The notes under the pieces were generated by a model. That model saw only the letters and a list, made by a program, of their open reading frames with translations. It made no database searches and was not told the DNA's origin. Position numbers and translations under genes: made by a program. From Kribbella voronezhensis (GTDB taxonomy: Bacteria; Actinomycetota; Actinomycetes; Propionibacteriales; Kribbellaceae), in NCBI RefSeq assembly GCF_004365175.1, contig NZ_SOCE01000001.1, forward strand, positions 2,715,154 through 2,779,153: a stretch of DNA of 64,000 nucleotides, given 5' to 3'. Every line of letters starts with the position of its first letter. Positions within the stretch are counted from its first letter, which is position 1. Below are positions 40,806-51,283 of the stretch, piece by piece.

Positions 40806-43163
40806 TCAGACCTTGGTCAGAGTCCAGCTCTGCAACGCCGTACCGGTGTTCGGCTGCTGGACGAGCAGCGCTCCACTGGTTGCCGACGCCGCCGTGATCG
40901 CCTGGCCGCTCGCGGCCGAGACGAGCGCGTTGCCGCCGGCAACGGCGGCGAGTTTCCACTTCTGATTGGTGTTTCCGCTACAGCCGTACTGGATGATCGC
41001 CGCGCCCGCGGCATTCGAGCTACCGTTGAGATCCACGCAGAGCCCACTGTTGACGTTCTTCAGCGTGAACGTGTTGTCACTGTTGACGGTGGCAACGAAT
41101 CTCTGATTCGCTCCGGAATGCGGGCTGTACACCGTCAGTTGTGTGCCCGCCGTGGTGGAGGAAGCCGGCACGTCGATGGCCAGTCCACTGTTCTTGATCT
41201 GGTACGTCGCCCCCGACTGAATCGCCGGACCGTACACCTCGAACTCGTAGAGCGAGTAGCCGTACGTCGTACCGCGGGCAATCCCCTGCATCCGCACGTA
41301 TCGGCCCGTGCCGGTCAAGCCGGTCAGGTCGTCGATTCCACCATCACCTGCCGTGGTCGTGTAGCTGGTCGTCCAAGTCGCGTTGTCGTTGGACACCTGG
41401 ATTTGGTAACCCTTGCCGTAGGCACTTTCCCAGCGCAGCTTGACCCGCTCGATCGGCACCGCGGCGCCGAGGTCGACGGTGATCCACTGGTTGTCGCTGT
41501 AACCGCTGGACCAACGCGTGCTCAACTCGCTGTCGACCGCGTTGGCCGCCACCAGGCTCGGTGTCTCGATGCTCGAAGCCGTCACCGGGTTACCGGCGGC
41601 GAGGTTCCCTTCCTGCACGGTGGACGGCCACGCCGGGTTGCGCCCGATAGTGGCGATCACGGAGATGAAGTTGGACCACGGCGTGGTGAGCTTGGGCGAA
41701 CCCCAGGTCTGCTGCGCCACCATGCGCAGTCCGTCGCGGATGTCGGAGGCGATCCGGTCCTGGGTCGCCGCATCCGGGTTGTCGCACCAGACGTGCAGCT
41801 TGGTGCCCAGGTTCTTGGCCTTCGACGCCTCGCTGATGGTCTGGCTGCCCTGGAACAGATCGGGAGTCCAGGTGTCGTAGCCCCATTGGCTGCCCGGGCC
41901 ACCGGGCCCGCCCTGATAGAGCACGTAGTACGTCGGATCCCAGCTCTCGTTGGAGATCAGGTGCCCGCCGTCGATGAGCGCCTGCGGGGACTGGCCGTAG
42001 TTGTACCAGAATTCGAGGATGACGTTGGGGTTCACGGTGACGGCCGAGCCGCCGCCGATGCCGTCGTTCCACGCCCGGGTGGTCTTGCCTGCGGCGCGGA
42101 CGATGTCGTTGGCCCAGTTGATGAAGCCGAGGTAGGCGTCCTTGCCGATCGCGTTGGCGCCGTAGGTGGCCTTGGCGTAGGTCTCGAGCTGCGGGAAGTC
42201 GCTGTAGTTGCCGATCTGGTACTCGTCGGCGCCGATGTGGAAGTACGGGCCGGGGAACAGCGCGAGGTACTCCTGGTAGAGATCGCGGAGCAGCGTGTAG
42301 GTACCTGGTTTGCTCAGGTCGATGTTGCCGTTCTGCACCGCGCCGGTCTTGCTGACCAGCCTGAGTTCGGGATGCGCGTTGAGCACCTGGGTCAGGTGAC
42401 CGGGCGCGTCGATCTCCGGCACGACGATGATCTTGTACTTCGCCGCCAGCGCGATCAGGTCGCGTACTTCGGCCTTCGTCAGGTGATCGGCGGAGACGAC
42501 CTCCGGGTGCGAGGTGCTCTCGATCCGGAAGCCCTGGTGATCGTTCAGGTGCAGGTGGAGGTAGTTCAGCTTGAGATAGGCCAGCTCCTTCACGTGGTCC
42601 TTCAGCCACTGTGCCGTGAAGTACTTGCGTCCGGCATCGATCATCAGGCCGCGCTCGGGTTTGAGCGGCCAGTCGCGGGCGGTGCCCTGCGGGATCGAGT
42701 TGCTCTGCTTGAGCAGTTGGAGGACGGTGCGAGTGCCGTAGAAGGCGCCCTTGTCGTCTCGGGCGGTGATGCTGATCCGGTCGGTGACCGACAACGCGTA
42801 CCCCTCGGTGCCGAGAGCGGTGTCGGTCGACCCGAGGGCGAGGTAGATGTCGCCGGCGCGCAGATCGGCCGGCGTACCGGTCGTTTCCGCCGGGGCTCGA
42901 CCTGTCAGGGCCCGGAGATCATCGGCGAAGACCTGGCTGGTCGTCGCGAGCGTCGTGGCCTGGGCGGTCGAGCGGACGATCCGGGTAGCGCTGGAGTAGC
43001 TGAACGAACCGGTACCACCGGTCCACTCCTGCAGCGCGGGAATCGTCTGGGGTCTGGGGTTGGACGTGGTCTGCGCGGTCGCCGGAACGACCGTCACCGA
43101 AACGGTGGCGGCCGAAGCGACGACGAGGGCGAGTGCACCGAGCAGCGGTTTCAGGGGCCTCAT
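40806..43163 (-). CDS. Secreted beta-N-acetylhexosaminidase (GH20) with carbohydrate-binding domains
   Basis: A 785-residue exported enzyme that releases terminal GlcNAc/GalNAc, probably from chitin oligomers or glycans. It has a signal peptide (1-34), a GH20 N-domain, and the catalytic barrel with GRKYFTAQWLKDHVKELAYL, YLHLHLNDHQGFRIES, VVPEIDAPGHLTQVLNAHPE and the Asp-Glu pair in YFHIGADEYQIG. An F5/8 type C (CBM32-like) domain follows (about 515-650; ANAVDSELSTRWSSGYSDNQ), then a ricin-B/CBM13 domain with QxW-like repeats (NSGLCVDLNGSSN, QKWKL). ATG at 43163 has AGGA 6 nt upstream; a GTG at 43175 is possible. The usual HIGGDE reads HIGADE here. Confidence 0.92.
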   Translation of the reverse strand: MRPLKPLLGALALVVASAATVSVTVVPATAQTTSNPRPQTIPALQEWTGGTGSFSYSSATRIVRSTAQATTLATTSQVFADDLRALTGRAPAETTGTPADLRAGDIYLALGSTDTALGTEGYALSVTDRISITARDDKGAFYGTRTVLQLLKQSNSIPQGTARDWPLKPERGLMIDAGRKYFTAQWLKDHVKELAYLKLNYLHLHLNDHQGFRIESTSHPEVVSADHLTKAEVRDLIALAAKYKIIVVPEIDAPGHLTQVLNAHPELRLVSKTGAVQNGNIDLSKPGTYTLLRDLYQEYLALFPGPYFHIGADEYQIGNYSDFPQLETYAKATYGANAIGKDAYLGFINWANDIVRAAGKTTRAWNDGIGGGSAVTVNPNVILEFWYNYGQSPQALIDGGHLISNESWDPTYYVLYQGGPGGPGSQWGYDTWTPDLFQGSQTISEASKAKNLGTKLHVWCDNPDAATQDRIASDIRDGLRMVAQQTWGSPKLTTPWSNFISVIATIGRNPAWPSTVQEGNLAAGNPVTASSIETPSLVAANAVDSELSTRWSSGYSDNQWITVDLGAAVPIERVKLRWESAYGKGYQIQVSNDNATWTTSYTTTAGDGGIDDLTGLTGTGRYVRMQGIARGTTYGYSLYEFEVYGPAIQSGATYQIKNSGLAIDVPASSTTAGTQLTVYSPHSGANQRFVATVNSDNTFTLKNVNSGLCVDLNGSSNAAGAAIIQYGCSGNTNQKWKLAAVAGGNALVSAASGQAITAASATSGALLVQQPNTGTALQSWTLTKV

Positions 43164-43296
43164 CGCGATCCTCACATGAGCGGGGCGGAGACAGGATCGT
43201 GCGCGGCAGGCGAGGTGAAGTCAAGAGCAAACTGCACATAGCTAGTCAAATACGCAGGTTATGCGCAGAAATTGTCAAAGTGCGCGCCGATAACGC

Positions 43297-43851
43297 TCAG
43301 CGGGAGAGCACCAGGCCGGCGCAGGCGACGGACCACAAGACGCTGGTGAAGGTGCCGATAATGAACCGCTCGGCTACCGCCTGCGGTGTCACCGACGCAG
43401 GCTGGTCCGGGCTCCGCAGTTCGGGATACCGGGCCAGCCCTTTGATCGCCAGCACGATCGCGAGCCCTTCCGGGAAGCCGGCCACCATCGAGGCGTAGAT
43501 GGCGCCGCGCTCGAGCGCGCCGATCAGCGCGCCACCCCGCAGTACCTCACCGGCCTTCTGGGTCGACTGCGCCCGGGTGTTGCCGCGGTCGACCAAGGAC
43601 AGCACAGAGGTCGTCAACGGGCCGCCGCCGGTCACCGCCAAGCCGCCGGCCAGCAGGAGCAGGACGTTCCACCAGCCCTCGCGCCAGCCCGTGACGCCGT
43701 CACCCGCGAGCAGGATGAGGCCGACCGCGGCTAGGCAGGCCAGCATCAGCCCGCTCACGACGATCTCCAGGACAGACCCGGCTTTGAGCACCAGGGCGAG
43801 GACAGCGAACACCAACCCGACGGCTGTCACCGACAGCACGACTGCCGTCAT
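43297..43851 (-). CDS. Membrane protein coupled to a SatD-like regulator
   Basis: A 184-residue protein with five predicted membrane helices (about 2-20, 28-48, 58-80, 112-130 and 160-182) and a central loop with GALIGALERGAIYASMVAGFPEGLAIVLAIKGLARYPEL. This is reminiscent of small integral membrane proteins found beside SatD genes; I cannot name the family with confidence. ATG at 43851 overlaps the SatD-like stop (ATGA), so the pair is co-translated. The function is unknown; the regulator probably controls or senses with it. Confidence 0.68.
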   Translation of the reverse strand: MTAVVLSVTAVGLVFAVLALVLKAGSVLEIVVSGLMLACLAAVGLILLAGDGVTGWREGWWNVLLLLAGGLAVTGGGPLTTSVLSLVDRGNTRAQSTQKAGEVLRGGALIGALERGAIYASMVAGFPEGLAIVLAIKGLARYPELRSPDQPASVTPQAVAERFIIGTFTSVLWSVACAGLVLSR

Positions 43852-44447
43852 GCAGCAGCACCGGCGCCGAGCAGTTCCGCTGCGAGGGCCCGGCCGCGCT
43901 GCTCCTCGACGACACCCGCCGCCTGAGCCCGCTGGGTCACCGCCGACTGGCTGATGCCCAGCTTCACGCCAATCTCGCGACGGCTGAGGCCCTCGGCGAG
44001 CAGGTCGGCCACTGCCCAGCCACGCTCGCTGCGCCGCCGTAGTACCGAAGCCATCAGCCAGAGCACGCTCTCCACCTGTTCGGCGTGGTGCGCGTCGGTC
44101 CCGATCACGTTGATGTGGTGGGGACTCGCCTTGGCCCGGTTCACCGCTTCGCGCGCGTTCACGAACGCTGCCCCGCTGCCGGCCCTGGTACTGCGCGGCA
44201 ACGGCTCGTCTACTTCGCCGATACCGAGTCCGACGTACCACCGGTCGGCCCGGATCAGCTGGACGATCACGTCGATGGTCGCCCGCGCCTCGGCCATCAC
44301 GCCTTGCACCTCGTCGCCTGCCGTCCGCTCGAACTTCCGCAGCAGCCCGGTCCGCCGGGGCCGCCGGTTGAGCGTGTTCAGCAGGTCGGGAACCACATCC
44401 GATGTCGTCCGGCTGGCTCGCTGATCTACCGTGAGAACGAAGACCAC
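43848..44447 (-). CDS. SatD-like protein with a C-terminal helix-turn-helix
   Basis: A 199-residue protein. Residues 1-130 look like the SatD family (VDQRASRTTSDVVPDLLNTL, FERTAGDEVQGVMAEARAT, WYVGLGIGEVDEPLP, AAFVNAREAVNRAK). Residues about 135-185 hold a helix-turn-helix (LSRREIGVKLGISQSAVTQR). The fusion suggests a DNA-binding regulator whose sensor half has the SatD fold. GTG at 44447 is preceded by AAGGAGGT, an excellent SD. An imperfect palindrome at 44478-44491 lies upstream and may be its own operator. The gene is coupled to a membrane-protein gene. The signal is unknown. Confidence 0.75.
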   Translation of the reverse strand: MVFVLTVDQRASRTTSDVVPDLLNTLNRRPRRTGLLRKFERTAGDEVQGVMAEARATIDVIVQLIRADRWYVGLGIGEVDEPLPRSTRAGSGAAFVNAREAVNRAKASPHHINVIGTDAHHAEQVESVLWLMASVLRRRSERGWAVADLLAEGLSRREIGVKLGISQSAVTQRAQAAGVVEEQRGRALAAELLGAGAAA

Positions 44448-44477
44448 CGCCCTGCACCTCCTTCCCAGCGCATGATT

Positions 44478-44491
44478 AAGGCTACAGTCTT
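44478..44491. promoter_or_regulatory. Imperfect palindrome upstream of the SatD-like gene
   Basis: AAGGCT-AC-AGTCTT is a 6-bp inverted repeat with one mismatch, 31-44 nt before the GTG start. It could be an operator for the encoded HTH protein. Support is positional only. Confidence 0.35.
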
Positions 44492-44737
44492 ATTCACGTA
44501 GAGTGAAGGAAAAAACCTGAATCGGTTCACCCGATCACTCCCCGTGATCGCCCCGCGGACCCGCCGATCCCCCCATTTTCCGCTCAATCCGGCCCATCCC
44601 GCGCCCCGACTCACCGCCCGCCTTCACTCCCAGTCAAGATCCGGTCGGGCCATTTCAACGCCGGACCGGCCGTTCTCGAAAACAAACGACTGACCGATCA
44701 CCCGTTGATGCCGCTGCTTGCCTAGAAGGCCAACCGG

Positions 44738-44766
44738 CCGCTCCCGCCCTGGACGGACGGGAGCGG
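44738..44766 (-). terminator. Terminator of thiC
   Basis: CCGCTCCCG (44738-44746) pairs perfectly with CGGGAGCGG (44758-44766), with an 11-nt loop, starting 8 nt past the thiC stop. Confidence 0.75.
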
Positions 44767-44773
44767 ACCAGGG

Positions 44774-46524
<1,751 letters not shown>

Positions 46525-46664
46525 CGCGAGCTCCCGCGATATCAACTTGTCACCGGCAACCTTAGCCAACGCGGGCGTACGGCGTACCGGCTCCGTGTGG
46601 CGCATCACGCTCGTCCGCGCCGCGAACCGGTGTGGCGTCAGGGTGGAACCGGTAGCGTCAGGAC

Positions 46665-47417
46665 ATGCGCGACATCCTGTACCCGCCGGTGATCGGCTTC
46701 GCCAAGACTGCCTTCAAGGTGCTCGATCTGAAGTTCCGGATGACCGGCACCGAGAACGTGCCACGCACCGGCGGCGCGGTGCTCGCGCTGAACCACATCA
46801 GCTACGTGGACTTCGTGATCGGCGGGTTCGGCGCGCAGCCGAGCAAACGGCTGGTCCGGTTCATGGCCAAGGAAGTGCTGTTCCGGAACCGGTACTCCGG
46901 TCCGCTGATGCGCGGGATGCACCACATCCCGGTCGACCGCGACGCCGGCTCCGCGTCGTACCGGGAGGCACTGCGCTACCTCGGCGAGGGTGAGATCGTC
47001 GGTGTCTTCCCGGAGGCGACGATCAGCCGGTCGTTCGAGCTGAAGGAGTTCAAGACCGGGACGGTCCGGATGGCCGCCGCGGCCGGCGTACCGATCATCC
47101 CGATGGTGCTGTGGGGCACCCAGCGGATGCTCACCAAGGACCACCCGCGCGACTTCTCCCGGCACCAGCGGGTCTCCATCACGGTCGGCGAGCCGATCAC
47201 GGTGACCCGCGCCGACAACGCGGCCGAGGCGACCGAGCACCTGCACAAGACGATGGCCGGCCTGCTCGACCGGACCATCCGGGAGTACCACGAGCAGCCA
47301 CCGGGCGCCTGGTGGCTGCCCGCGTCGTACGGCGGTGGCGCGCCGACCCCCGAAGAGGCCGACCGGCTCGATGCCGAGGAACTCCGGCTGCGCGCGGAGC
47401 GCCGGAAGAACAAGTAG
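46665..47417 (+). CDS. plsC: 1-acyl-sn-glycerol-3-phosphate acyltransferase (PlsC family)
   Basis: A 250-residue membrane-associated acyltransferase that converts lysophosphatidate to phosphatidate in phospholipid synthesis. The catalytic HX4D motif is in ALNHISYVDFVIGG, block II-like RFMAKEVLFRN and block III FPEATISRSFELKEFKTG follow, and block IV is PIIPMVLWG. The C-terminal tail is charged (DRLDAEELRLRAERRKNK). ATG at 46665 is the start, with no strong SD. It is divergent from thiC. Confidence 0.9.
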   Translation: MRDILYPPVIGFAKTAFKVLDLKFRMTGTENVPRTGGAVLALNHISYVDFVIGGFGAQPSKRLVRFMAKEVLFRNRYSGPLMRGMHHIPVDRDAGSASYREALRYLGEGEIVGVFPEATISRSFELKEFKTGTVRMAAAAGVPIIPMVLWGTQRMLTKDHPRDFSRHQRVSITVGEPITVTRADNAAEATEHLHKTMAGLLDRTIREYHEQPPGAWWLPASYGGGAPTPEEADRLDAEELRLRAERRKNK

Positions 47418-47632
47418 CGCCTGCCGCCGTACGCAACCACCCCATTGCCGCGAGTAAGCGATTTCCCTGGCTTTGTCATGCCTGCGGGAAGATTTCCGGA
47501 CAGCACCTTGACCCGGTGGCGAGGCCGGAGTACGAAGGGCCTTTGTTGTCGAAGCAGGTACCTGGGGGGTCCCTCTCGACGCAGGCCGGTCGCTCGTGCG
47601 GTTGGCCGGCCGTCACGGGGTGGGGGAAGATT

Positions 47633-48157
47633 TTGTTCGAGTTTGACGAGGAGCTGCACCTCTTCGAGCCGGGGACGCTGACGATCCCGCCTCACGTCGA
47701 AGAGGAGATTCCGGACGTCGGTGGGTTCTTCATCGCCTGGGCGACCCAGGACCTCCGGCCGGACCAGGCGCGCGAGCTCGAGGCAGCCGTGAACGGCCGA
47801 CGCTGCTCCAACGGCTGGTTCCCACTGGAGAGCCTGGACAACATCGGCAGCCGCGGCTTCTGGCGCGGGCCGTTGACCTACCTGGCCCGGATCACAGCCA
47901 AGGACCCGGTGCTGGTCCAGAACTGGGCGTCCAACGGCTTGCACGGCGAAGCCAAGAGCCGCATCGACGCCACCGCCAACCACCTCCTCTTCCAGCAAGG
48001 CCACGCCGCCGCGGCGACCTGGGCAATGGCAGTACGCCCGCAGGCCCTCCTCAATCCCACCCTCCTCGGCGAGGCCCTCTACCGCAGCTGGGAAGAGGGC
48101 ATCAGCACCCTCCGCACCAAAGACATAGCCAAAGCCGTCCGCCGCTGGAACCGCTAG
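47633..48157 (+). CDS. Hypothetical protein with a probable TTG start
   Basis: A 174-residue soluble protein of unknown function. Conserved-looking parts are EFDEELHLFEPGTLTIPPHV, GFFIAWATQDLRPDQARELE, GFWRGPLTYLARITAKD and ATANHLLFQQGHAAAATW. I chose TTG at 47633 because GGGGGAAG precedes it and the protein pattern begins there. The frame is open upstream through the plsC gene, with a GTG near 47515 as an alternative, but residues before 47633 look random. I see no domain I can name. Confidence 0.55.
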   Translation: MFEFDEELHLFEPGTLTIPPHVEEEIPDVGGFFIAWATQDLRPDQARELEAAVNGRRCSNGWFPLESLDNIGSRGFWRGPLTYLARITAKDPVLVQNWASNGLHGEAKSRIDATANHLLFQQGHAAAATWAMAVRPQALLNPTLLGEALYRSWEEGISTLRTKDIAKAVRRWNR

Positions 48158-48485
48158 TACTACGAACGCGCAAACCCCGCCCACGCAGTCTCCTGCGTCG
48201 TCTGCTCCCCACCCCCCAGCTATGCAGCTCCTCCATCGCCGCTCCGCTGCCTCGCTCAGGGTCTGCTGAGTACCCGCGCAGCAAAGCCCAGCCGCTTCTA
48301 CGCGCTACCCGAACACAGACAAGTCGCTGCCCCACGCCACGACCGGGCGAGCGGTCGCCAGCCGGCCTGGGCCCGCTCCGCTATCAGCCTCATAGCGTCC
48401 ACCTCGCATTCTCACTCTCGGAGGGCAATCACCCTGTCCTGAATAGAAGTAACAGTGCTTATATAAGTGCTGTTATGGTTTTGGC
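48158..48485. other. Intergenic region upstream of the MarR gene
   Basis: About 330 bp. The left two thirds are C-rich with no convincing ORF, repeat or RNA gene. The right end (48430-48485) is AT-richer and holds the MarR-type operator and probable promoter (TATATAAG). Confidence 0.5.
48451..48474. promoter_or_regulatory. Near-palindromic MarR operator
   Basis: A 24-bp near-palindrome: AACAG, a two-base mismatch, CTTATATAAG, a two-base mismatch, CTGTT. Only the four bases beside the core break symmetry. It lies 12-35 nt before the MarR start and overlaps an AT-rich -10-like element, the expected place for autorepression of the marR-MFS operon. Confidence 0.7.
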
Positions 48486-48965
48486 ATGGACGATCCTACC
48501 GAGCAGAGTCAGTGGCGGGCGTTGCATGAGTTGCTGGCTCGGATGGATGGGGAGATCGGGCGGATCTACAGCGACCGCCAGATCCAGGGCCTGAAGCCGA
48601 CGTACGTACGCGAGCTGTTGCAGTTGCACCTGCGCGGGCCGATGACGATCACCGAGTTGGCCGAGGCGATCGGGCGGACGCATTCGGCGCTCAGTCAGAA
48701 GGTGGCCGGGATGCGCAGCGCCGGGCTGGTGCGGACCGTGCCGGGTGCTGACGCGCGGAGTAAGCGGGTCACGCTGACCGCCAAGTCCAAGAAGCTCGTC
48801 GAGTTGCTCGCCGCCGAGTGGCGGGCGACGGAGGCCGCGATCACCGAGCTCGAGGCCGAGTTGCCGTACCCGATGACCCAGGTGGTCCGCGACGTCGAGG
48901 CCGCTCTGGAGCGGAAGAGCTTCTACCAACGCGTCACCGAGCACCTCGAAGGGGAAGTGGAGTGA
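48486..48965 (+). CDS. MarR-family transcriptional regulator
   Basis: A 159-residue winged-helix regulator: helix-turn-helix in MTITELAEAIGRTHSALSQK, wing in VRTVPGADARSKRVTLTAKS, and a helical dimerisation N/C-terminus. ATG at 48486 lies just downstream of a near-palindrome (48451-48474) that it likely binds. Its stop overlaps the GTG of an MFS exporter gene (GTGA), so it probably represses an efflux operon and is released by a substrate of the exporter. Confidence 0.9.
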   Translation: MDDPTEQSQWRALHELLARMDGEIGRIYSDRQIQGLKPTYVRELLQLHLRGPMTITELAEAIGRTHSALSQKVAGMRSAGLVRTVPGADARSKRVTLTAKSKKLVELLAAEWRATEAAITELEAELPYPMTQVVRDVEAALERKSFYQRVTEHLEGEVE

Positions 48966-50188
48966 GGCGCGCGTTCATCGACCTCGGGCCGTTGCGTGTG
49001 CTGACCTACCGGCGGCTTTGGGTCGGGCAGGTGCTGTCCGGATTCGGCGGGCAGCTGACGTTCGTCGCCGTGATGTTCCAGGTCTGGGACCAAACCTCCA
49101 GCCCGGCCTGGACCGGCGCGGTCGGGCTGGCGCAGGCGTTGCCGTTGATCCTCCTCGGCCTGTTCGCCGGTACGCTCGTGGACCGGCTCGAACGGCGGAA
49201 GATCTATCTCGTCACCACCTGCGGACAGTTGCTCACCGCAACCGTCATGGCGAGCCAGTTGGTGCTCGGCCGGGTCCCGGTCGGGGTGCTGCTGGGCCTC
49301 ATCGCCGTACAGGCGTCGTTCGGTGCGACCGCGGGCCCCGTGGCCAGGACGGTCCTGCCGCAGTTGCTGACTCGCGATCAACTGGCGGCCGGGATTGCCC
49401 TGAACCGGATCGGGTTCCAGGGCGCGATGCTGATCGGCCCGGCGCTCGGCGGTCTGATCATCGGCGCCTGGGGCGTCGGCGTCTGCTACCTGATCGATGC
49501 GCTGAGCTTCCTGGCCGCGCTGTACGGCGTACTCGGGCTTCCGCGGATGCGCATCGAGGGAACCGCCAAGCCGGGCCTGCGCGGGGTGTGGGACGGGTTG
49601 ACCTTCGTCGTGTCGACGCCCGTGATCCGTGGCGCGCTGGTGACCGACCTGGCGGCGACGGTGCTGTCGATGCCGATCAGCCTGTTTCCGGTGATCAACG
49701 CGGAGCGGTTCGGCAACAACCCGCGGACGTTGGGATTGTTCCTGACCGCGATCGCCGTCGGCGGGGTGGCCGCGTCACTGTTCTCCGGATCGTTCACGCG
49801 GTTGCCGCGGCACGGTGTGGTCATGTTGTGCGGTTCGGCGGCCTGGGGTTTCGCGTTGCTGTTGTTCGCGTTCTCGCCGGTGCCGTGGCTGGCACTGGTC
49901 TGTCTCGCGGTCGCCGGCGCCGCGGACACCATCGCCGTGGTCTCCCGGAGCACGATCGTCCAGTTGCACACGCCGACCGAGCTTCTCGGCAGGGTCAGTG
50001 CCGCCGAGCAGATCGTCGGTCAGGCCGGCCCCGACCTCGGCAACCTCCGCGGCGGCGTCGTCGCGCAACTCACCTCACCCGTGGCATCCCTCGCCTCCGG
50101 CGCCCTCCTCTGCATCGCAGCGGTCGCCGCCGTCGCCGCAAGCACCCCCGGCCTTCGCACACCTGCTACCCCAATCGACAGCAGGTAG
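48962..50188 (+). CDS. MFS transporter (MFS_3-type efflux protein)
   Basis: A 408-residue transporter with about 12 hydrophobic helices. The N-terminal YRRLWVGQVLSGFGGQLTFV and the loop GTLVDRLERRKIYLVTTCGQ match the A-motif region of the enterobactin-exporter-like MFS_3 family, and LPQLLTRDQLAAGIALNRIG and GRVSAAEQIVGQAGPDLGNL are also typical. It probably exports a drug or siderophore-like compound; the substrate cannot be read from sequence. The GTG start overlaps the marR stop by 4 nt. Confidence 0.9.
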   Translation: MRRAFIDLGPLRVLTYRRLWVGQVLSGFGGQLTFVAVMFQVWDQTSSPAWTGAVGLAQALPLILLGLFAGTLVDRLERRKIYLVTTCGQLLTATVMASQLVLGRVPVGVLLGLIAVQASFGATAGPVARTVLPQLLTRDQLAAGIALNRIGFQGAMLIGPALGGLIIGAWGVGVCYLIDALSFLAALYGVLGLPRMRIEGTAKPGLRGVWDGLTFVVSTPVIRGALVTDLAATVLSMPISLFPVINAERFGNNPRTLGLFLTAIAVGGVAASLFSGSFTRLPRHGVVMLCGSAAWGFALLLFAFSPVPWLALVCLAVAGAADTIAVVSRSTIVQLHTPTELLGRVSAAEQIVGQAGPDLGNLRGGVVAQLTSPVASLASGALLCIAAVAAVAASTPGLRTPATPIDSR

Positions 50189-50215
50189 CACCGTTTGCGA
50201 ACTGCTGGCCGGCTC

Positions 50216-50785
50216 TCACTCCGGCAGGGTGAGTGTCCAGGAAGAGACGACGCTGTCGACGACGATCAGCCCGGGGCCGGGGATCTCGACCTTGCCGCGG
50301 AAGGGGGCGTTGGCGAAGGTCAGGTCTGTGAAGTGGTTGCCGACGAACCTGTAGTGCTTCAGGTACGCATACGACTTCGGAACCGTGAGCTGGGCTGTGG
50401 TCCGCCGTCCGGTGTAACGGAACACGGCGGTGTGACCGCCGCTGACCGAGCCGTGGAGTTCGGGAAGGCTGCTGGCGGCCCGATAGCCGAGCTGCCACCT
50501 GGCGAATCCGGGCGACTTGATCGAGGGAACGATCTGGACGTGGGTGTACTTCCGCGGTACGACGCAACGGATCCGCTGCCGGCTGAACATTCCCATGCCC
50601 AGTTCCTCGCCGCCTTCCTGATGGTCAGGCGTGTCGACAAGCCCGAAGACCTTCAGGCTGCCGAGTGGGCAGCGAAGTTCCAGCACGGTCTGGTCGCCCT
50701 CGGGCGCGTGCATCACCGGCACGGTCCCCTTGAACCAGCCACGGAACGGCAACTCGATCTCGTCCACCCGGGAAGTATCGTGCAT
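50216..50785 (-). CDS. Hypothetical protein
   Basis: A 189-residue protein without signal peptide, membrane helix or motif I can name. It has an alternating, beta-rich pattern (ELPFRGWFKGTVPVMHA, IRCVVPRKYTHVQIVPS, GGHTAVFRYTGRRTTAQLTV, EIPGPGLIVVDSVVSSWTLT). ATG at 50785 is the first good start; a TTG precedes it. Its 3' end lies 28 nt from the convergent MFS gene. The function is unknown. Confidence 0.6.
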   Translation of the reverse strand: MHDTSRVDEIELPFRGWFKGTVPVMHAPEGDQTVLELRCPLGSLKVFGLVDTPDHQEGGEELGMGMFSRQRIRCVVPRKYTHVQIVPSIKSPGFARWQLGYRAASSLPELHGSVSGGHTAVFRYTGRRTTAQLTVPKSYAYLKHYRFVGNHFTDLTFANAPFRGKVEIPGPGLIVVDSVVSSWTLTLPE

Positions 50786-50845
50786 CAAACGGCCACTCTC
50801 AGGCCCAGCAATCCGCGCCCGGTAAAGGACCGCACAGAACTCGTG

Positions 50846-51283
50846 TCAGCTCTTCGTCAGGCGGCGGGAAAGCAAGCCGGCGGTGTCGTCGACCGGGTCG
50901 GCGTGGCGGTGAACGATCTTCCACTCGCCGTCCTCGCGCCGGAAGATCGTCGTACTGCGGAGCATGTACGACGTCGGCTCGGATCCGCCGATCGACGCGG
51001 TCGTCCGTTCGATCGCGAGCAGGTAGGCGAAGTCGTCGCCGACGTCTGCCGCCACCACTTCCCACTCGCACGAACTGCAGTCGGAGAAGCGGGTTGCGAG
51101 GTCGTCGAACATCGGAGCGACCTCAGCCCACCCGATCGGGCTGAAGGCCGCGCCGTAGACGGTGACCGGATCGGTGTGCGACCACATCGCGAACCGCGGG
51201 CCCGCGTCGCCGTTGTGCAGCGCCGTCTCGGCCTCGTGGATCCGCGGCATCATCTCGGCGAGGAACTGCTGGGTGTCGTTCAT
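50846..51283 (-). CDS. NTF2-like (SnoaL-type/DUF4440) protein
   Basis: A 145-residue NTF2-like protein: a helical N-terminus (QQFLAEMMPRIHEAETALHN), then DAGPRFAMWSHTDPVTVYGAAFS, TSYMLRSTTIFRREDGEWKIVHRHAD with the family's DGxWKIxHxH ending. Members are ketosteroid-isomerase-like enzymes, toxin-immunity or stress proteins; no specific reaction can be assigned. ATG at 51283 overlaps the stop of the upstream gene (ATGA), so it is co-translated with the TIGR03086-type protein. Confidence 0.82.
   Translation of the reverse strand: MNDTQQFLAEMMPRIHEAETALHNGDAGPRFAMWSHTDPVTVYGAAFSPIGWAEVAPMFDDLATRFSDCSSCEWEVVAADVGDDFAYLLAIERTTASIGGSEPTSYMLRSTTIFRREDGEWKIVHRHADPVDDTAGLLSRRLTKS

Larger units (their letters stand above)
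44448..44773. other. Intergenic region between thiC and the SatD-like gene
   Basis: About 325 bp. It holds the probable thiC terminator (44738-44766), the imperfect palindrome at 44478-44491, and a short inverted word CGATCAC/GTGATCG near 44532-44550. No gene is supported. The promoter for the SatD-like gene should lie in the A/T-richer part (44470-44520). Confidence 0.5.

Noticed and set aside
41118..43241. A 707-codon open frame antisense to the GH20 hexosaminidase
   Set aside because: Shadow of a gene with signal peptide and three recognisable domains.
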